From Mucilaginibacter mallensis (GTDB lineage Bacteria; Bacteroidota; Bacteroidia; Sphingobacteriales; Sphingobacteriaceae), in contig NZ_LT629740.1 of the NCBI RefSeq assembly GCF_900105165.1, forward strand, positions 2,914,001 to 2,978,000: DNA of 64,000 nt. The letters run 5' to 3'. The translations under genes were made by a program, and so were the position numbers. Position 1 is the stretch's first letter. Every line of letters begins with the position of its first letter. The notes beneath the pieces were generated by a model. The model did not search any database, was not told the origin of the DNA, and saw only the letters and a program-made list of their open reading frames with translations. Of this stretch, positions 41,991-51,863 are shown in pieces.

Positions 41991-43004
41991 TTAAACTTTT
42001 GCTGATTTAACAGTTTTAATGATCACAGCAGCTACTTTGTATGGATCGGCAGCTGAGTTAGGGCGACGATCTTCTAAGTAACCGTTCCATCCTTTTTGTA
42101 CAGTGTACAGCGGGATACGGATAGATGCACCACGGTCAGATACACCATAGCTATAATCATGGATTGAAGCGGTTTCGTGTTTACCTGTTAAACGCTGATC
42201 GTTGTCAGCTCCGTAAACTGCGATATGCTCAGCAACAACGGGACGGAAAGCCTCTAAGATTACATCATAGATTTCTTTTTTACCTGCAGTTCTCAATGTA
42301 GTGTTTGAGAAGTTAGCATGCATACCTGAACCATTCCAGTCAAGCTGACCTAATGGTTTGCAATGCCAGTTGATGGCAACATCATAGCTTTCGCCTATTC
42401 TTTCTAATAAATAACGTGCAACCCAGATTTGGTCACCAGCTTCTTTAGCGCCTTTAGCGAAGATCTGGAATTCCCATTGACCAGCAGCAACTTCAGCGTT
42501 GATACCTTCAACATTTAAACCAGCCTCTAAACAAGCGTCTAAGTGCTCTTCAACGATATCTCTACCGTAAGCGTTTTTAGCACCTACTGAGCAATAGTAT
42601 GGGCCTTGTGGCGCTGGGTAACCAGATGCAGGGAAACCAAGCGGTTTGTTGGTTTCTGGGTCCCATAAAAAGTATTCCTGCTCAAAACCGAACCAGAAAT
42701 CGTTATCATCATCCTGGATCAAAGCACGGCCGTTTGATTCGTGTGGTGCACCTGTTGAATCAAGTACTTCGCACATTACTAAATAGCCATCTTTTCTTTG
42801 AGGGTCAATAGCAATAAAAACCGGTTTTAATATACAATCTGAAGAACCACCTGGTGCTTGCTCGGTTGATGAACCATCAAAACTCCAAAGCGGACAATCT
42901 TCTAATTTACCACTAAAATCTTTTTCAATTTTTGTTTTACTGCGGAGGCTCTGTGTTGGTTTGTAGCCATCAAGCCAGATGTACTCTAATTTTGCTGCTG
43001 CCAT
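41991..43004 (-). CDS. glnII: Type II (eukaryotic-like) glutamine synthetase
   Basis: 337 residues, the short GSII length. LEYIWLDGYKPTQSLRSKTK, WSFDGSSTEQAPGGSSDC, WFGFEQEYFLWD, GQWEFQI, NWHCKPLGQLDWNGSGMH and GVSDRGASIRIP are all GSII signatures. It makes glutamine from glutamate and ammonia with ATP. GSII has no adenylylation site, so it is controlled mostly by transcription. Single gene with its own terminator and a 518-base upstream region. GSII is known from several Bacteroidota lineages alongside GSIII. Confidence 0.95.
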   Translation of the reverse strand: MAAAKLEYIWLDGYKPTQSLRSKTKIEKDFSGKLEDCPLWSFDGSSTEQAPGGSSDCILKPVFIAIDPQRKDGYLVMCEVLDSTGAPHESNGRALIQDDDNDFWFGFEQEYFLWDPETNKPLGFPASGYPAPQGPYYCSVGAKNAYGRDIVEEHLDACLEAGLNVEGINAEVAAGQWEFQIFAKGAKEAGDQIWVARYLLERIGESYDVAINWHCKPLGQLDWNGSGMHANFSNTTLRTAGKKEIYDVILEAFRPVVAEHIAVYGADNDQRLTGKHETASIHDYSYGVSDRGASIRIPLYTVQKGWNGYLEDRRPNSAADPYKVAAVIIKTVKSAKV

Positions 43005-43522
43005 TTTTAATTATTTTCTAATGATTGGTCCAAAAAATAGTTTTTCTGATATTAAATTCAATTATGAAGGCGAATTTAAATTATTTTTACAAATTCCATC
43101 ATAAAAATATTAAAAAATTATATTTTTTTTCAAAAAGAGGCATTTTATCTGCGTAAAAGCTCAATATCATACCACAGAAAAATCAAAACGTTAAAAATGT
43201 GTTAAATCTTGTCGAAAAAATTAATATAATTAAGTAAAAGAGCAAGTTTAGTTTACAGTTGATTATTAGCAATTTGCAGCTTTTTTACCCTTAACCTCAA
43301 TTGAATAGAACTTTTTCATCCTACTGGTTTAACTGCAAATCGCCAACTACCATCCGCACATTGTTATATTTTAATTTAATTAAAGCTCCTGTTATAAAAT
43401 TTTCTTAAAATTGCCCTGTTTTTAAATTTCTATTTCAAAGACAGATCAAAACAGCAATATCTTATACTATTGCTTATACCATGCAACAAATGTTTCCATC
43501 TATAATAAATTAAATAATACAT
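43005..43522. other. 518-bp AT-rich divergent region between glnII and mdh
   Basis: No gene, repeat or strong hairpin is visible. It must carry both promoters. I found no exact TTTG-N19-21-TAnnTTTG match on either strand; poly-T tracts at 43121-43132 are the only striking feature. Confidence 0.5.
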
Positions 43523-44461
43523 ATGAAAATCACAGTAGTTGGTGCCGGAGCCGTTGGCGCTACTTGCGCTGATAACATCGCAAGAAAAGAATTAGCTGAA
43601 GAACTTATTTTATTAGACATCCGCGAAGGTTTTGCTGAAGGCAAGGCTATCGATATGATGCAAACATCGGCCCTGCTGGGTTTTGATACCAAAATAAAAG
43701 GTGTTACCAATGATTATGCAGCAACTGCAGATTCAGAAGTTGTAGTAATCACCTCTGGTCTGCCGCGCAAACCGGGCATGACCCGTGAAGAACTGATCGG
43801 TGTTAACGCAGGTATTGTAAAAACTGTTACTGAAAGCATTTTAAAGCATTCACCAAATACCATTATCATTGTGGTTTCAAACCCGATGGATACCATGAAC
43901 TACTTAACCCTGAAAACTTCAGGCTTACCTAAAAACCGTATCTTAGGTATGGGTGGCGCGCTTGATTCATCAAGGTTTAAATACTACCTGAGTCAGGAAT
44001 TAGGCTGCTCTCCTGCCGACCTGAACGCGGTAGTTATTGGCGGTCACGGTGATACTACCATGATCCCATTGATTAAACATGCTACCTGGAATAGCATTCC
44101 GGTTACACAGTTCCTGAGCCAGGAGCAACAGGATAAAATTGTTAAAGCTACTATGGTTGGCGGTGCTACATTAACCGGCCTTATTGGTACATCAGCATGG
44201 TACGCACCGGGTGCAGGTACTGCATTTATGGTTGAAGCCATTGTACGCGACCAGAAAAAATTACTTTCATGCGGTGTTGCCCTTGATGGCGAATATGGCC
44301 AGAAAGATATCTCATTAGTTGTACCTGTTATATTAGGTAAAAACGGCTGGGAAAAAATCGTCGACTTTAAACTGAGCGACAGCGAGCAGTCAGAGTTCAA
44401 CAAAAGCGCTGATGCTGTTAGAAACATGAACCAGGTATTGAGTGATACCGGAGTAATTTAA
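43523..44461 (+). CDS. mdh: Malate dehydrogenase (LDH-like type)
   Basis: 312 residues. GAGAVGATCAD (7-17) binds NAD and D32 favours NAD over NADP. R82 and R88 in PRKPGMTREE, R151 and the catalytic H175 in VIGGHGDTTM are in place; the arginine at position 82 on the mobile loop selects malate/oxaloacetate over lactate. TCA-cycle enzyme. Single gene with a strong terminator. Confidence 0.96.
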   Translation: MKITVVGAGAVGATCADNIARKELAEELILLDIREGFAEGKAIDMMQTSALLGFDTKIKGVTNDYAATADSEVVVITSGLPRKPGMTREELIGVNAGIVKTVTESILKHSPNTIIIVVSNPMDTMNYLTLKTSGLPKNRILGMGGALDSSRFKYYLSQELGCSPADLNAVVIGGHGDTTMIPLIKHATWNSIPVTQFLSQEQQDKIVKATMVGGATLTGLIGTSAWYAPGAGTAFMVEAIVRDQKKLLSCGVALDGEYGQKDISLVVPVILGKNGWEKIVDFKLSDSEQSEFNKSADAVRNMNQVLSDTGVI

Positions 44462-44482
44462 GAGTTATATCTAACTATAATA

Positions 44483-44513
44483 AAAAACGGCTTCTCAAAA
44501 GGAAGCCGTTTTT
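44483..44513. terminator. Strong terminator between mdh and the TonB-domain gene
   Basis: AAAAACGGCTTC (44483-44494) and GAAGCCGTTTTT (44502-44513) form a perfect 12-bp stem with a 7-base loop. The flanking A and T runs let it act for both converging genes. Confidence 0.9.
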
Positions 44514-44531
44514 CGTTTTGAGGTACTATCT

Positions 44532-45488
44532 TTATAATCTAAAAGATACTGGTATAGTATATTGCACTCTGACAGGCCTGACACCTTGCATTCCTGGTAT
44601 CCATTTGGGTGATAACATAACGGCTCTAATTGCTTCATCTGCTAAACTTTTATCAGGTGACCTTAAGGCTTTAACATCGCTTAGACTACCATCTTTTTCG
44701 ACAACAAATGTAATGAGCACTTTTCCTTGAATACCATTTCGTTTTGCATCAGGTGGATAATTAATAGTTTTACCCAAAAATGCATACAAACCAGGTAGTC
44801 CACCGTTTTTATATTCTGGCTCTTTATCTACAGCAATAAATATCCCCTCCCCACTTCGCCTGCTTGTATCTGTTGTAGAAACGAATACACCTTGCTTATA
44901 AACAATAACATATTTAGCAACTCCGTTAATAATCTCATGCCACTCCCCATCTTGAAGACTATTTTTAACCTGTCCTTCCTCTACTTCATTTTTAATATCC
45001 TTATCAAACTCTATCCATTTCCCATTTCCATTATCAGTTAAAATATTGCCAGTAGAATCTCTGCATTCAGTTAATAGAGAATGGAGTTTTATAGCATCGT
45101 ATTTTTCTATAGTATAAAGTTTACCATTTGGATAATATCTAGTTGTCTCGCCTGGCGAATTATCAGTGTAGTTAACTATGCTTTGTTTTTTTCCATTACT
45201 AAAAAAACTAATACATGAGCCTTCAAAAATAAGTGCATTGTAATGCCTAGTTTGTGATAGTCCAATCAGTTTAGGCTTCCCATTAGGATAGTATTCATTA
45301 ACTGGATATAATTTAGTAGCGCTATCGAGCGGCATAATAAATATAAAGTAATCCGCACTGTCCTTATTAGGTGTTACTGCGCCTGAGTTCTTCACATAAT
45401 ACAACAAAGTATCCTGCTTCTGCGCCCTCGCACTTTGAAAAATAAATAATCCGAAGAATAAGATAAGTATAGGTTTAAGCATAATCAT
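44532..45488 (-). CDS. Secreted protein with MORN-like repeats and a C-terminal TonB domain
   Basis: 318 residues with a signal peptide (cleavage near SARAQ). The middle has MORN/toxin-antitoxin-like strands: NEYYPNGKPKLIG, SFFSNGKKQSI and RYYPNGKLYTIE. Residues about 235-318 form a TonB C-terminal domain (YPPDAKRNGIQGKVLITFVV, ending PVRVQYTIPVSFRL). It lacks a TonB transmembrane anchor and proline-rich arm, so it is not a classical energy transducer. Bacteroidota have many such proteins; role unknown. A second ATG is at 45482. Confidence 0.82.
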   Translation of the reverse strand: MIMLKPILILFFGLFIFQSARAQKQDTLLYYVKNSGAVTPNKDSADYFIFIMPLDSATKLYPVNEYYPNGKPKLIGLSQTRHYNALIFEGSCISFFSNGKKQSIVNYTDNSPGETTRYYPNGKLYTIEKYDAIKLHSLLTECRDSTGNILTDNGNGKWIEFDKDIKNEVEEGQVKNSLQDGEWHEIINGVAKYVIVYKQGVFVSTTDTSRRSGEGIFIAVDKEPEYKNGGLPGLYAFLGKTINYPPDAKRNGIQGKVLITFVVEKDGSLSDVKALRSPDKSLADEAIRAVMLSPKWIPGMQGVRPVRVQYTIPVSFRL

Positions 45489-45717
45489 TAATCAGGTCCT
45501 AAATATAACAAATGCATTCGCTAGTCTTAAAAAATGAATAAAAGAAATAGCGTATTAAATAGTATTAAAAACTAGCTTTCAGGCATTAATAAGGCTGATT
45601 TAAGGCTGGGTAATTAAAATATTACAAGAAATATCTGCTATAAATCAAACATTTATGCTTAAACTGCATTAACCATCATAGCAATAATATTAAACCGTGC
45701 CGATATCGATACAGAAT

Positions 45718-47064
45718 ATGCTATTCAAAACAAAAAACATAATACTGCTCCCGCTATTACTTTTTGGTTGTTTTAATATTTATGCACAGGACAGCACTTT
45801 GGTTGGCAAAACCATACAATGGGACCTGGTTAAATGTATTGATTACGCCAAAAAGAACAATATCCAGATCAACAGTATCCGCCTTAACCAGCAAACCAGT
45901 CAGCAGCAGTATTTATTAGCAAAAGCAGCACGTTTACCAAATCTTTCCGCTTCGGCCAGTGAAACATTCGCGCATGGCAACAATGTAACTTCTTATAATG
46001 GAACACTTGGTTCACGCTTTACTACACAGGGCTCGTATGGTTTAAACTCTAACTTAACCTTATATAATGGCAACGCTATCACCAATACCATTTCACAGGC
46101 TAATCTATCCGTTCAGCAAGCCAATTATGCCATTGTACAGCAGGAAAATGATATTACACTGCAAATTACACAAGCTTATTTAGCTATACTGCTCGATAAG
46201 GAAAATCTCATCTATGATACCGATCTGGTAAACACATCAATAGCACAAACCAAGCTTGAGCAACAACGGTACAACGTAGGCAGTGTGGCCCGTAAGGATC
46301 TGATACAATTACAGGCTCAGCAAGCAGCCGATCAATATACCTTAGTTAACCAGCAAAACACCGAGCGCGGCGACCTGCTAACCCTGAAACAACTTTTACT
46401 TTTACCAACAGATAGCCACTTTGATATTTTCAAACCAGATAGCATCGCCCCTGATGATACTACCGCCTCCCCGCTTCGCGAAGCTGAGGATATCGCATTA
46501 AAGAATCGCCCCGAAGTAAAGAACAGCCAATTGGGTGTACAAATTGCGCAGTATGGCGTTAAAATAGCACAAGCGGGTTATTTACCAAGTTTGGTTGCCG
46601 GAGCAGGTTTATCATCAGGTTATGTTAGTGGCAATCAGGCAGGTTATTTTTCACAACTGAACAGTAACTTTTACCAGGATATAGGGCTTACCTTATCTAT
46701 ACCCATTTTCACTAAACGGGTTGTTAAAACCCAGGTTGAAGAGGCCAAGATAAATGTTGAGCAGGCAGATCTTACCCTTAGCGATACAAAAATAGTACTA
46801 TCACAAACCGTAGAGCGGGCCTATCTGAATTTCCAAAATGCAAAAAGCCAGTACGATGCCGCCGAGGTTGAATACAAATACAACCAGGAAAGCTACCGTA
46901 TTGCCAGCGAACAGTTAAAGGTGGGCGTTGCCAGCATTGTTGATTTTCTGTTACAAAAAAACCTGTTCATACAATCGCAGCAGGCCTTTGTGCAGGCTAA
47001 GTACAATGTGATATTAACATTAAAAATATATGATTTCTATAAGGGTATCCCGATTAAATTATAA
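45718..47064 (+). CDS. TolC-family outer-membrane efflux channel
   Basis: 448 residues from ATG 45718 (MLFKTKNIILLPLLLFGCF), giving a normal signal peptide that ends near IYAQ. An in-frame GTG 21 bases upstream would push the signal peptide inward. Two outer-membrane-efflux repeats with long coiled-coil helices (LLAKAARLPNLSASASETF; IAQAGYLPSLVAGAGLSSG). First gene of a four-gene tripartite pump operon; 12 bases precede the adaptor. It spans the outer membrane. Confidence 0.92.
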   Translation: MLFKTKNIILLPLLLFGCFNIYAQDSTLVGKTIQWDLVKCIDYAKKNNIQINSIRLNQQTSQQQYLLAKAARLPNLSASASETFAHGNNVTSYNGTLGSRFTTQGSYGLNSNLTLYNGNAITNTISQANLSVQQANYAIVQQENDITLQITQAYLAILLDKENLIYDTDLVNTSIAQTKLEQQRYNVGSVARKDLIQLQAQQAADQYTLVNQQNTERGDLLTLKQLLLLPTDSHFDIFKPDSIAPDDTTASPLREAEDIALKNRPEVKNSQLGVQIAQYGVKIAQAGYLPSLVAGAGLSSGYVSGNQAGYFSQLNSNFYQDIGLTLSIPIFTKRVVKTQVEEAKINVEQADLTLSDTKIVLSQTVERAYLNFQNAKSQYDAAEVEYKYNQESYRIASEQLKVGVASIVDFLLQKNLFIQSQQAFVQAKYNVILTLKIYDFYKGIPIKL

Positions 47065-47076
47065 CCTCAGGCCATC

Positions 47077-48354
47077 ATGAAAAGTAATTACAAAAAAATA
47101 TTGATCATAGCAGGAATAGCCTTAGCGCTATTACTGATCTGGTTCTTTTTTATAAGAAAACCCGATGTGCCTGTGGTATTGCAAGCGGAAAAACCAACTT
47201 ACGGCTACATATCAACCAGCGTAACGGCTACCGGCAAAATTGAACCGGTTGATACCGTAAGTGTGGGCACCCAGGTATCGGGCACATTGCAGTATTTATA
47301 TGTTGATTTCAACTCAAAAGTTAAAAAAGGGCAATTGATAGCTTCACTTGATAAAACCTTGTTACAGGCAGCGCTTGATCAAAACAAGGGCAACCTGCTG
47401 AATGCACAAAGTCAGCTGGTCTTGCAAAAAAACAACTATAACCGCCAGAACCTGCTTTTTAAAACAGATGCCATCAGCAAAGCTGATTACGATTCCGCCG
47501 TATCAGCCTACTCATCAGCAAAAGCAAATGTTGATGCTGCTGCGGCAACGGTACGGTCGGCTCAAAAGAATTTATCTTATGCTGATATTTATTCTCCTAT
47601 TGATGGCGTTGTGCTAAACAGAAGCATAAGTGTAGGGCAAACGGTTGCAGCGTCATTCAGCACACCTACCCTGTTTACCATAGCTAAAGACATTACAAAA
47701 ATGCAGGTTGAGGCTAATGTAGACGAAGCTGACATTGGCGATGTAAGCAAAAGCCAGCGCGTTTCATTTACTGTTGATGCCTTTATAAACGATCAGTTTG
47801 CAGGCACTGTTGAAGATATTAGGCTGCGCCCGAATGTATCAGCCAACGTAGTTACCTACACCACAATTATTAATGCGCCAAATGCGGATATGAAATTAAA
47901 GCCGGGCATGACGGCCAACATCATCATCTATACAAAAGAAGTAAATAACGCTATGCTCATACCAGCCAAAGCACTGCAATTCACCCCGGATTCATCATTA
48001 ATGAAGGATTATACCATTGTAGGTAAAGTCCCACATACAGGTAAGGGCAAGAAAAGCGGCGCAGGAGGTAATTCTGCCGAGGTTACCCATACCGTAAAAA
48101 GCCGGAAGGATAGCGTTGGTGCCATTCCAAAACAAGGCGCCGTTGTATGGCTGCTGAAAGGCAAAACGATAACCTATAAACATATTTTGATCGGCTTAAA
48201 TGATAATACACATGTTGAGGTATTCAAAGGTTTAGATACTACCGATAATGTAATAACCGGCATAGCGCTTTCCGGAAGTGTATCAGCAACGCCGGCTGCA
48301 TCAACCGGCAGTCCGTTTTTACCAAAACGTGGTGGAGGAGGCAAAGGCCGATGA
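47077..48354 (+). CDS. Periplasmic adaptor (MacA/HlyD-like) of an ABC efflux pump
   Basis: 425 residues: an N-terminal transmembrane anchor (LIIAGIALALLLIWFFF-like), barrel-sandwich lipoyl halves (GKIEPVDTVSVGTQVSG; YADIYSPIDGVVLNRS), a short hairpin and a beta-barrel. Near residue 320 there is a lysine/glycine-rich insertion (GKGKKSGAGGNS) and the C-terminus is a GGGGKGR tail, both low in complexity. Its stop overlaps the ATPase start by four bases. Bridges pump and TolC channel. Confidence 0.92.
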   Translation: MKSNYKKILIIAGIALALLLIWFFFIRKPDVPVVLQAEKPTYGYISTSVTATGKIEPVDTVSVGTQVSGTLQYLYVDFNSKVKKGQLIASLDKTLLQAALDQNKGNLLNAQSQLVLQKNNYNRQNLLFKTDAISKADYDSAVSAYSSAKANVDAAAATVRSAQKNLSYADIYSPIDGVVLNRSISVGQTVAASFSTPTLFTIAKDITKMQVEANVDEADIGDVSKSQRVSFTVDAFINDQFAGTVEDIRLRPNVSANVVTYTTIINAPNADMKLKPGMTANIIIYTKEVNNAMLIPAKALQFTPDSSLMKDYTIVGKVPHTGKGKKSGAGGNSAEVTHTVKSRKDSVGAIPKQGAVVWLLKGKTITYKHILIGLNDNTHVEVFKGLDTTDNVITGIALSGSVSATPAASTGSPFLPKRGGGGKGR

Positions 48355-49100
48355 GCAAAAGAATCTTGGAAATACGCGAGCTTAAACGCGAGTTTGTTAT
48401 GGGCGTTGAAACCGTGCGCGCGCTTAAAGGCATCAGCTTTACGGTTGAGGCCGGTGAGTTTGTTACCATTATGGGCAGCAGCGGCTCGGGAAAGACAACC
48501 TTGCTGAACATTTTAGGCTGCTTGGATAAACCCTCCATCGGTGATTATTTACTGGATGGCGTGGATATAAAGAAACTATCGCGTGATGAGCTTGCCCAAT
48601 TGCGCAACCATAAAATTGGCTTCGTATTTCAGGCTTATAACTTGTTGCCGCGCACTACTGCATTGGAGAATGTAGAATTGCCTTTATTATATAATAAAGA
48701 GATCAGTTCAGAAGAACGGAAAAAACGTGCTATACATGCATTAGAAGCTGTTAAACTGGCCGACAGGCACGATCACACGCCCAGTCAGCTTTCGGGCGGG
48801 CAGCAGCAGCGTGTGGCCATAGCGCGGGCATTGGTAAACGAGCCGGTTATGATACTTGCCGATGAAGCAACCGGAAACCTTGACAGTCGTACTTCATACG
48901 AGATTATGGCGCTGATGCAGGAACTGAATAGAACCCAGGGTAAAACCATAGTATTTGTAACCCATGAGCCGGATATAGCCTCATTCAGCAGCCGTACCAT
49001 TTTGCTGCGCGATGGGATCATACAAAAAGACACCCCGAATGAAAACATCCGCTCGGCACGTGAAGTGTTGGATAATTTACCGGTTACTGATGATTATTAA
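48351..49100 (+). CDS. ABC transporter ATPase, MacB/LolD type
   Basis: 249 residues. Walker A GSSGSGKTT (42-50), Q-loop VFQAYNLLP, signature LSGGQQQRVAIARAL (147-161), Walker B MILADEATGNLD with E172 and the switch histidine in FVTHEPD. Standard for the lipoprotein/macrolide exporter group. Separate from its permease, unlike Escherichia coli MacB where both are fused. Confidence 0.94.
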   Translation: MSKRILEIRELKREFVMGVETVRALKGISFTVEAGEFVTIMGSSGSGKTTLLNILGCLDKPSIGDYLLDGVDIKKLSRDELAQLRNHKIGFVFQAYNLLPRTTALENVELPLLYNKEISSEERKKRAIHALEAVKLADRHDHTPSQLSGGQQQRVAIARALVNEPVMILADEATGNLDSRTSYEIMALMQELNRTQGKTIVFVTHEPDIASFSSRTILLRDGIIQKDTPNENIRSAREVLDNLPVTDDY

Positions 49101-49109
49101 TATTGAAAT

Positions 49110-50327
49110 ATGAGTTTCTATAACCTGATACTGATAGCATTAAGGGCGTTGCAGCGTAATAAGCTGAGGGCATTTTTAACCATGCTCGGTATTATTATGG
49201 GTGTGGCTTCGGTTATTGCTATGGTGGCTATTGGGCAGGGCTCAAAGCAAAGCATACATGATTCGCTCTCCAACATGGGGTCGAACATGATAACCGTGAT
49301 GCCTGCCAGTAATTTAAATGGCGGTGTGAAAATTTCAGGCTCCAGCTTCCAGACCCTCACTAGTAAGGATATAGTCGCCTTAAAACGTGACGCGCAATAC
49401 ATTACTGATGTTTCACCATCGGTGACAGCCAAAGGCCAGGCTATTAATGGCGCAATGAACTGGCCTACCAGTATGCAGGGAGTTGATCCTGCTTATCTTG
49501 ACATCAGAAAGCTGACCTTAAAAGATGGTATCGCCTTTACCGAGCAGGATGTACAAACATCGGCCAAAGTATGCCTGATAGGACAAACTGTAATTGATAA
49601 CCTGTTCCCAAATACAAATCCTATTGGTAAAGTGATCCGTTTTGGTAATATCCCTTTCCAGATCATCGGTATATTAAACCCCAAAGGTCAAAACGCTTTT
49701 GGTCAGGATCAGGATGATATATTGATAGCGCCTTATACCACTGTACAAAAAAGGATTTTGGCTACTATTTATTACCAGAATATTTACGCGTCGGCAGCCA
49801 ATGAACAGGTAACTGATGCCGCGGTAACTGAAATGACCAATATTTTGCGCACCTCCCACCGTTTAACGGCTAGCGAGGATAATGATTTCCAGGTGCGTAC
49901 CCAGGCTGAGCTGATCAACACCTTGAGCTCAACCAGTAGTTTGCTTACCGTTCTACTTACAGTAATTGCCGGTATATCATTGGTTATTGGCGGTATAGGT
50001 ATCATGAACATCATGTATGTATCAGTAACCGAACGTACACGTGAGATCGGTCTGCGCATGTCTATAGGTGCCAGAGGTAAAGATATACTGCTCCAGTTTT
50101 TAGCTGAAGCAGTATTGATTAGTATAACAGGCGGCGTTATAGGTGTGTGCTTAGGGATAATATCATGCCGGCTGGTAACATTGATACTTGGCTGGCCTAC
50201 CATTATATCTCAATCATCAGTAGTACTATCCTTTGTAGTTTGTGCGCTTACAGGGATTTTTTTCGGCTACTATCCTGCACAAAAAGCATCACGACTTGAT
50301 CCTATCGAGGCTTTGAGATACGAGTAA
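49110..50327 (+). CDS. ABC transporter permease, MacB/FtsX type
   Basis: 405 residues with the MacB topology: one helix (LRAFLTMLGIIMGVASVIAM), a periplasmic MacB_PCD domain (about 45-270), then three helices ending in an FtsX domain (ERTREIGLRMSIGARGKDIL). It starts nine bases after the ATPase. Probably exports a peptide, lipid or drug from the periplasm through the TolC partner. Confidence 0.93.
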   Translation: MSFYNLILIALRALQRNKLRAFLTMLGIIMGVASVIAMVAIGQGSKQSIHDSLSNMGSNMITVMPASNLNGGVKISGSSFQTLTSKDIVALKRDAQYITDVSPSVTAKGQAINGAMNWPTSMQGVDPAYLDIRKLTLKDGIAFTEQDVQTSAKVCLIGQTVIDNLFPNTNPIGKVIRFGNIPFQIIGILNPKGQNAFGQDQDDILIAPYTTVQKRILATIYYQNIYASAANEQVTDAAVTEMTNILRTSHRLTASEDNDFQVRTQAELINTLSSTSSLLTVLLTVIAGISLVIGGIGIMNIMYVSVTERTREIGLRMSIGARGKDILLQFLAEAVLISITGGVIGVCLGIISCRLVTLILGWPTIISQSSVVLSFVVCALTGIFFGYYPAQKASRLDPIEALRYE

Positions 50328-50331
50328 ACTA

Positions 50332-51327
50332 TCAGATCGACATCACTAATTTTTTACCGAAAATCTGGTTTGTTTCCATCAGTGTATGGGCCAACCGCAC
50401 GGTTTCAACGCTAAGATCACCTACCCTGTTAATTTCTGGTGGCGACATCTTATTTTGCCTGATTAAATCAGTTAGTTCATTTAATGTCTGTCCATACCAA
50501 TTAGCATTCTTTGCGGCTTGTGCATAGTTGGCTATATTAATTATAACACAGCCTTTATCAAATAATGTTTCACGCGTTAATTCTGTTCCTAAAAACGTAA
50601 CATCAACATAGGTACCATTAATATCAAGCACATTAGCTGCTGTTTCGGCTAGTACACCACCCACAATTTCGACAGCAAAATCAAACCCGCGACCATTATT
50701 GGCATTTAAAATATTTTGCTCCATGTTATCTTTCTTATAGTCTATAATTTGTGAGGATTTAAGTCCAAGCGCAATAAGTGCATTAATGCTTTGTTCACTC
50801 CCTGCCGTTGTTACAATATTTGTGCAACCGTTTATCAGCAGTAATTTTATCAGGAAACGCCCAACCGCTCCTGCTCCTCCTGATATAAAAACGCTGCTAT
50901 TAGTTTCAATAGGCATCCTGTTAAAACACTGCCAGGCCGTTAATCCTGCTGAGGGTATTGCTGCGGCTGCTTCAAAACTAATATTGGCTGGCTTATGTGC
51001 TATAAAACTACTGTTCAATGCCATAAACTCAGCATAGCTACCATTTGATCCCCTGCTGCCTGAAGCCGCGATTATTTCATCACCAACATGATATCCTATC
51101 ACATTTTTGCCAATTTCAACAATGACCCCTGAAAGCTCTCTGCCTAAAACAGGAGATTTCATGATCCTGCTCTCCCGTAAGCCAAGCCGCATCTGGTAAT
51201 CTATGGGGTTAAAGGCCGCGGCCTTTAATTGAATCAGAACTTCGTCATCTTTTATCACAGGCACATCAATCTCAGCTAAACTGAAGTTAGATACATCGCC
51301 AAAACCATTCAATATTATTGCTTTCAT
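50332..51327 (-). CDS. NADP-dependent quinone-oxidoreductase-type MDR protein
   Basis: 331 residues of the zinc-free medium-chain dehydrogenase family: LKAAAFNPIDYQMRLG, LGRELSGVIVEIG, an ISGGAGAVGRFLIKLL cofactor motif, and a C-terminal MSPPEINRVGDLSVE. No structural zinc cysteines. It lies opposite an HxlR regulator with a shared 109-base promoter region; such pairs usually respond to reactive carbonyls or quinones. Converges with the pump permease four bases away. Confidence 0.88.
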   Translation of the reverse strand: MKAIILNGFGDVSNFSLAEIDVPVIKDDEVLIQLKAAAFNPIDYQMRLGLRESRIMKSPVLGRELSGVIVEIGKNVIGYHVGDEIIAASGSRGSNGSYAEFMALNSSFIAHKPANISFEAAAAIPSAGLTAWQCFNRMPIETNSSVFISGGAGAVGRFLIKLLLINGCTNIVTTAGSEQSINALIALGLKSSQIIDYKKDNMEQNILNANNGRGFDFAVEIVGGVLAETAANVLDINGTYVDVTFLGTELTRETLFDKGCVIINIANYAQAAKNANWYGQTLNELTDLIRQNKMSPPEINRVGDLSVETVRLAHTLMETNQIFGKKLVMSI

Positions 51328-51387
51328 AGCGCTATAAGTATAAATTTGTAAAGCGTCAAAATTATAGCTTCATAAACAAAATAACCT

Positions 51388-51427
51388 TTACTCCTCTTAT
51401 TGGGAGTAACTCACAAAAAAGGGAGTA
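51388..51427. promoter_or_regulatory. Candidate HxlR operator: TTACTCC-N8-GGAGTAA plus a third GGGAGTA
   Basis: TTACTCC (51388-51394) and GGAGTAA (51403-51409) are inverted copies; another GGGAGTA starts at 51421, 19 bases after the previous one (51402), on the same DNA face. It lies in the divergent gap immediately before the HxlR start codon. Confidence 0.45.
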
Positions 51428-51436
51428 CCATATAAA

Positions 51437-51772
51437 ATGATCAAAGAAACGTCTTCAAATGCCGTGAATAAAGCTTTCCTGTTAAAATCTTGCAGAATAA
51501 ATGGTGCCCTTGATATCATATCAGGCAGATGGAAAGCCTTGATAATTATACACATATCAGAAAATACAAACAGGTTTAGTTTATTAAAGATTGCTTTGCA
51601 TTCTATATCTGATCAAACACTGGGCAAGCAAATAAAGGAGCTTGAAGCATCCGGACTGATCATCAAAAATATCATTGCCGAAGTGCCTGTTAAGGTAGAA
51701 TATCAACTAACAGCCAAAGGCGAGGCATTACTGCCTATCTTGTCCGATCTATCAAATTGGAGCGATATCTAG
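51437..51772 (+). CDS. HxlR-family transcription regulator
   Basis: 111 residues forming one winged helix: INGALDIISGRWKALIIIHI and SDQTLGKQIKELEASGLI are the HxlR landmarks, with VEYQLTAKGEALLPIL at the wing and C-terminal helix. One cysteine (residue 19, in KSCRIN), the position used for redox sensing in some members. Divergent from the MDR oxidoreductase, its likely target. Confidence 0.9.
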   Translation: MIKETSSNAVNKAFLLKSCRINGALDIISGRWKALIIIHISENTNRFSLLKIALHSISDQTLGKQIKELEASGLIIKNIIAEVPVKVEYQLTAKGEALLPILSDLSNWSDI

Positions 51773-51806
51773 GCTATTGAGTTACCCGAACGTGTAAAGC
51801 AAAAAA

Positions 51807-51835
51807 ATAGCGATGGATTTGAAACCCATCGCTAT
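51807..51835. terminator. Bidirectional terminator between HxlR and the M1 peptidase
   Basis: ATAGCGATGG (51807-51816) and CCATCGCTAT (51826-51835) form a perfect 10-bp stem. AAAAAAA precedes and a TATATAAT tract follows. Confidence 0.8.
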
Positions 51836-51863
51836 ATAATCGAATATTATAGATAGTCTAAAA

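Noticed and set aside
43005..43522. Riboswitch or small RNA upstream of glnII or mdh
   Set aside because: No stable conserved hairpin or terminator-like structure is visible in this AT-rich stretch.
44044..44427. 127-codon minus-strand frame within mdh
   Set aside because: Antisense shadow of malate dehydrogenase without its own signal.
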